Assembly: GCF_014490035.1 (NCBI RefSeq)
Contig: NZ_CP061008.1
Location: forward strand, 3,968,001-4,032,000
DNA length: 64,000 bases
Direction of reading: 5' to 3'
DNA from: Achromobacter xylosoxidans
Lineage (GTDB): Bacteria; Pseudomonadota; Gammaproteobacteria; Burkholderiales; Burkholderiaceae_B
Shown: positions 63,532-64,000 of the stretch, in pieces
Position numbering within the stretch: position 1 is the stretch's first letter
Layout of the letters: every line of letters starts with the position of its first letter
The notes under the pieces: generated by a model
What the model was told of the DNA's origin: nothing
The model's database searches: none
What the model saw: only the letters and a program-made list of their open reading frames with translations
Position numbers and translations under genes: made by a program

Positions 63532-63991
63532 GCGCGGCTTCACGCTGGTCGAAGTCCTGGTGGTCCTGGTGATCGTGGCGATCGCGGCCAGCATGGTGAG
63601 CCTGTCCGTCGGCCGCGGCGACAACCGTCTGCGCGGCGACGCCCAGCGCCTGGCCGACGCCTTCACCGTGGCCCAGAGCGAGGCCCGCAGCGACGGCCGT
63701 CCCATCCGTTGGCTCGCCAATGGTCAGGGCTGGTCGTTCGAACGCCAGGGGCGGCTGCCGGGCCCGAACGCCGAGGAAGACAGGCCGCTGCCGCCAGACC
63801 GGCTGGAACGCGACGAGGTGCTGCGCCCGCAATCCTGGTCGACGGCGCCGGTGGCGCTGCGGCTCGATCCGGACCGGCCGCTGGTGTTCAACACGGAATG
63901 GGTCGCCGCGCCCGTCACGCTGACGCTGAGCGCGGGCGATGCCCGCGTCACCTTGCGGCGCGACGCCGCGGGCCGCTATGAAATTCAATGA
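63503..63991 (+). CDS. gspH: Type II secretion minor pseudopilin GspH
   Basis: A 162-residue pseudopilin with cleavage site ERG/FTLVEVLVVLVIVAIAAS and Glu at mature position 5. The rest has the GspH/FimT pattern (LRGDAQRLADAFTVAQSEARS, then a beta-rich part with GRYEIQ at the end). It overlaps gspG by 29 bases and overlaps the next ATG by four, as in compact T2SS operons. Confidence 0.9.
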   Translation: MPTSAPGNSERGFTLVEVLVVLVIVAIAASMVSLSVGRGDNRLRGDAQRLADAFTVAQSEARSDGRPIRWLANGQGWSFERQGRLPGPNAEEDRPLPPDRLERDEVLRPQSWSTAPVALRLDPDRPLVFNTEWVAAPVTLTLSAGDARVTLRRDAAGRYEIQ

Positions 63992-64000
63992 ACCGCCCCG
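63988..64000 (+). CDS. Start of the next type II secretion gene, cut by window end
   Basis: An ATG at 63988 overlaps the gspH stop (ATGA) and only four codons (M N R P) are visible. By gene order it is probably gspI. Nothing in the sequence itself proves that. Confidence 0.35.

Overview
The window is GC-rich bacterial chromosome that looks like Achromobacter (Alcaligenaceae, Betaproteobacteria). The strongest pointer is a complete RND efflux operon laid out like Achromobacter axyA-axyB-axyM with a divergent LysR gene. The many solute-binding-protein ABC importers, the Bug-type binding protein and the dense catabolic operons also fit this family. No tRNA, rRNA, CRISPR array, insertion sequence, prophage or att site was seen. 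Coding density is very high: the longest gene-free stretch is about 290 bases (23372-23660) and it holds regulatory signals.

Layout. 1-6.6 kb: end of a sensor kinase with its FixJ-type regulator, folD, an M3 oligopeptidase (prlC), a methyltransferase, a SCO1 copper chaperone and a small GlsB-type membrane protein. 6.6-13.7 kb: the axyABM efflux operon (minus) and its divergent LysR gene. 13.7-14.4 kb: an RluF-like pseudouridine synthase. 14.4-23.4 kb: a minus-strand operon running nitrilase-type hydrolase, periplasmic binding protein, ABC importer, AmiC-like sensor, AmiR-like ANTAR antiterminator, M81 peptidase. Its leader carries a promoter, a palindrome and a Rho-independent terminator just before the first gene, as expected if the ANTAR protein controls the operon by antitermination. 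23.7 kb: ubiC.

24.3-38.0 kb: a long minus-strand operon starting with a GntR/UTRA repressor, then a branched-chain-type ABC importer (five genes), an aconitase-family dehydratase pair, a hydantoinase A/B pair, an isochorismatase-fold protein lacking the usual nucleophile Cys, an FAD flavoprotein and an isocitrate lyase-family lyase. Together they suggest an uncharacterised catabolic route, possibly for a cyclic imide or substituted maleate. 38-41.6 kb: a GAF-PAS-GGDEF diguanylate cyclase and two unrecognised exported proteins. 41.6-46.4 kb: a MocR regulator divergent from a cytoplasmic sulfatase and a Bug-type binding protein. 46.4-47.7 kb: YaeQ and a LysE-type exporter. 47.8-55.8 kb: a GsiABCD-like peptide/glutathione importer, a leaderless gamma-glutamyltransferase and a divergent LysR gene, implying import of intact gamma-glutamyl compounds and cleavage in the cytoplasm.

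55.8-64.0 kb: a phosphate-scavenging block (phospholipase C, a small lipoprotein, an alkaline-phosphatase-family lipoprotein with a LamG-like domain, a PhoX lipoprotein) next to and divergent from the start of a type II secretion operon (gspC-like, gspG, gspH, then probably gspI, cut by the window end). Pho-box-like CTGTCAT half-sites lie in several of these promoters, suggesting an Hxc-like, phosphate-controlled exoenzyme and secretion unit.
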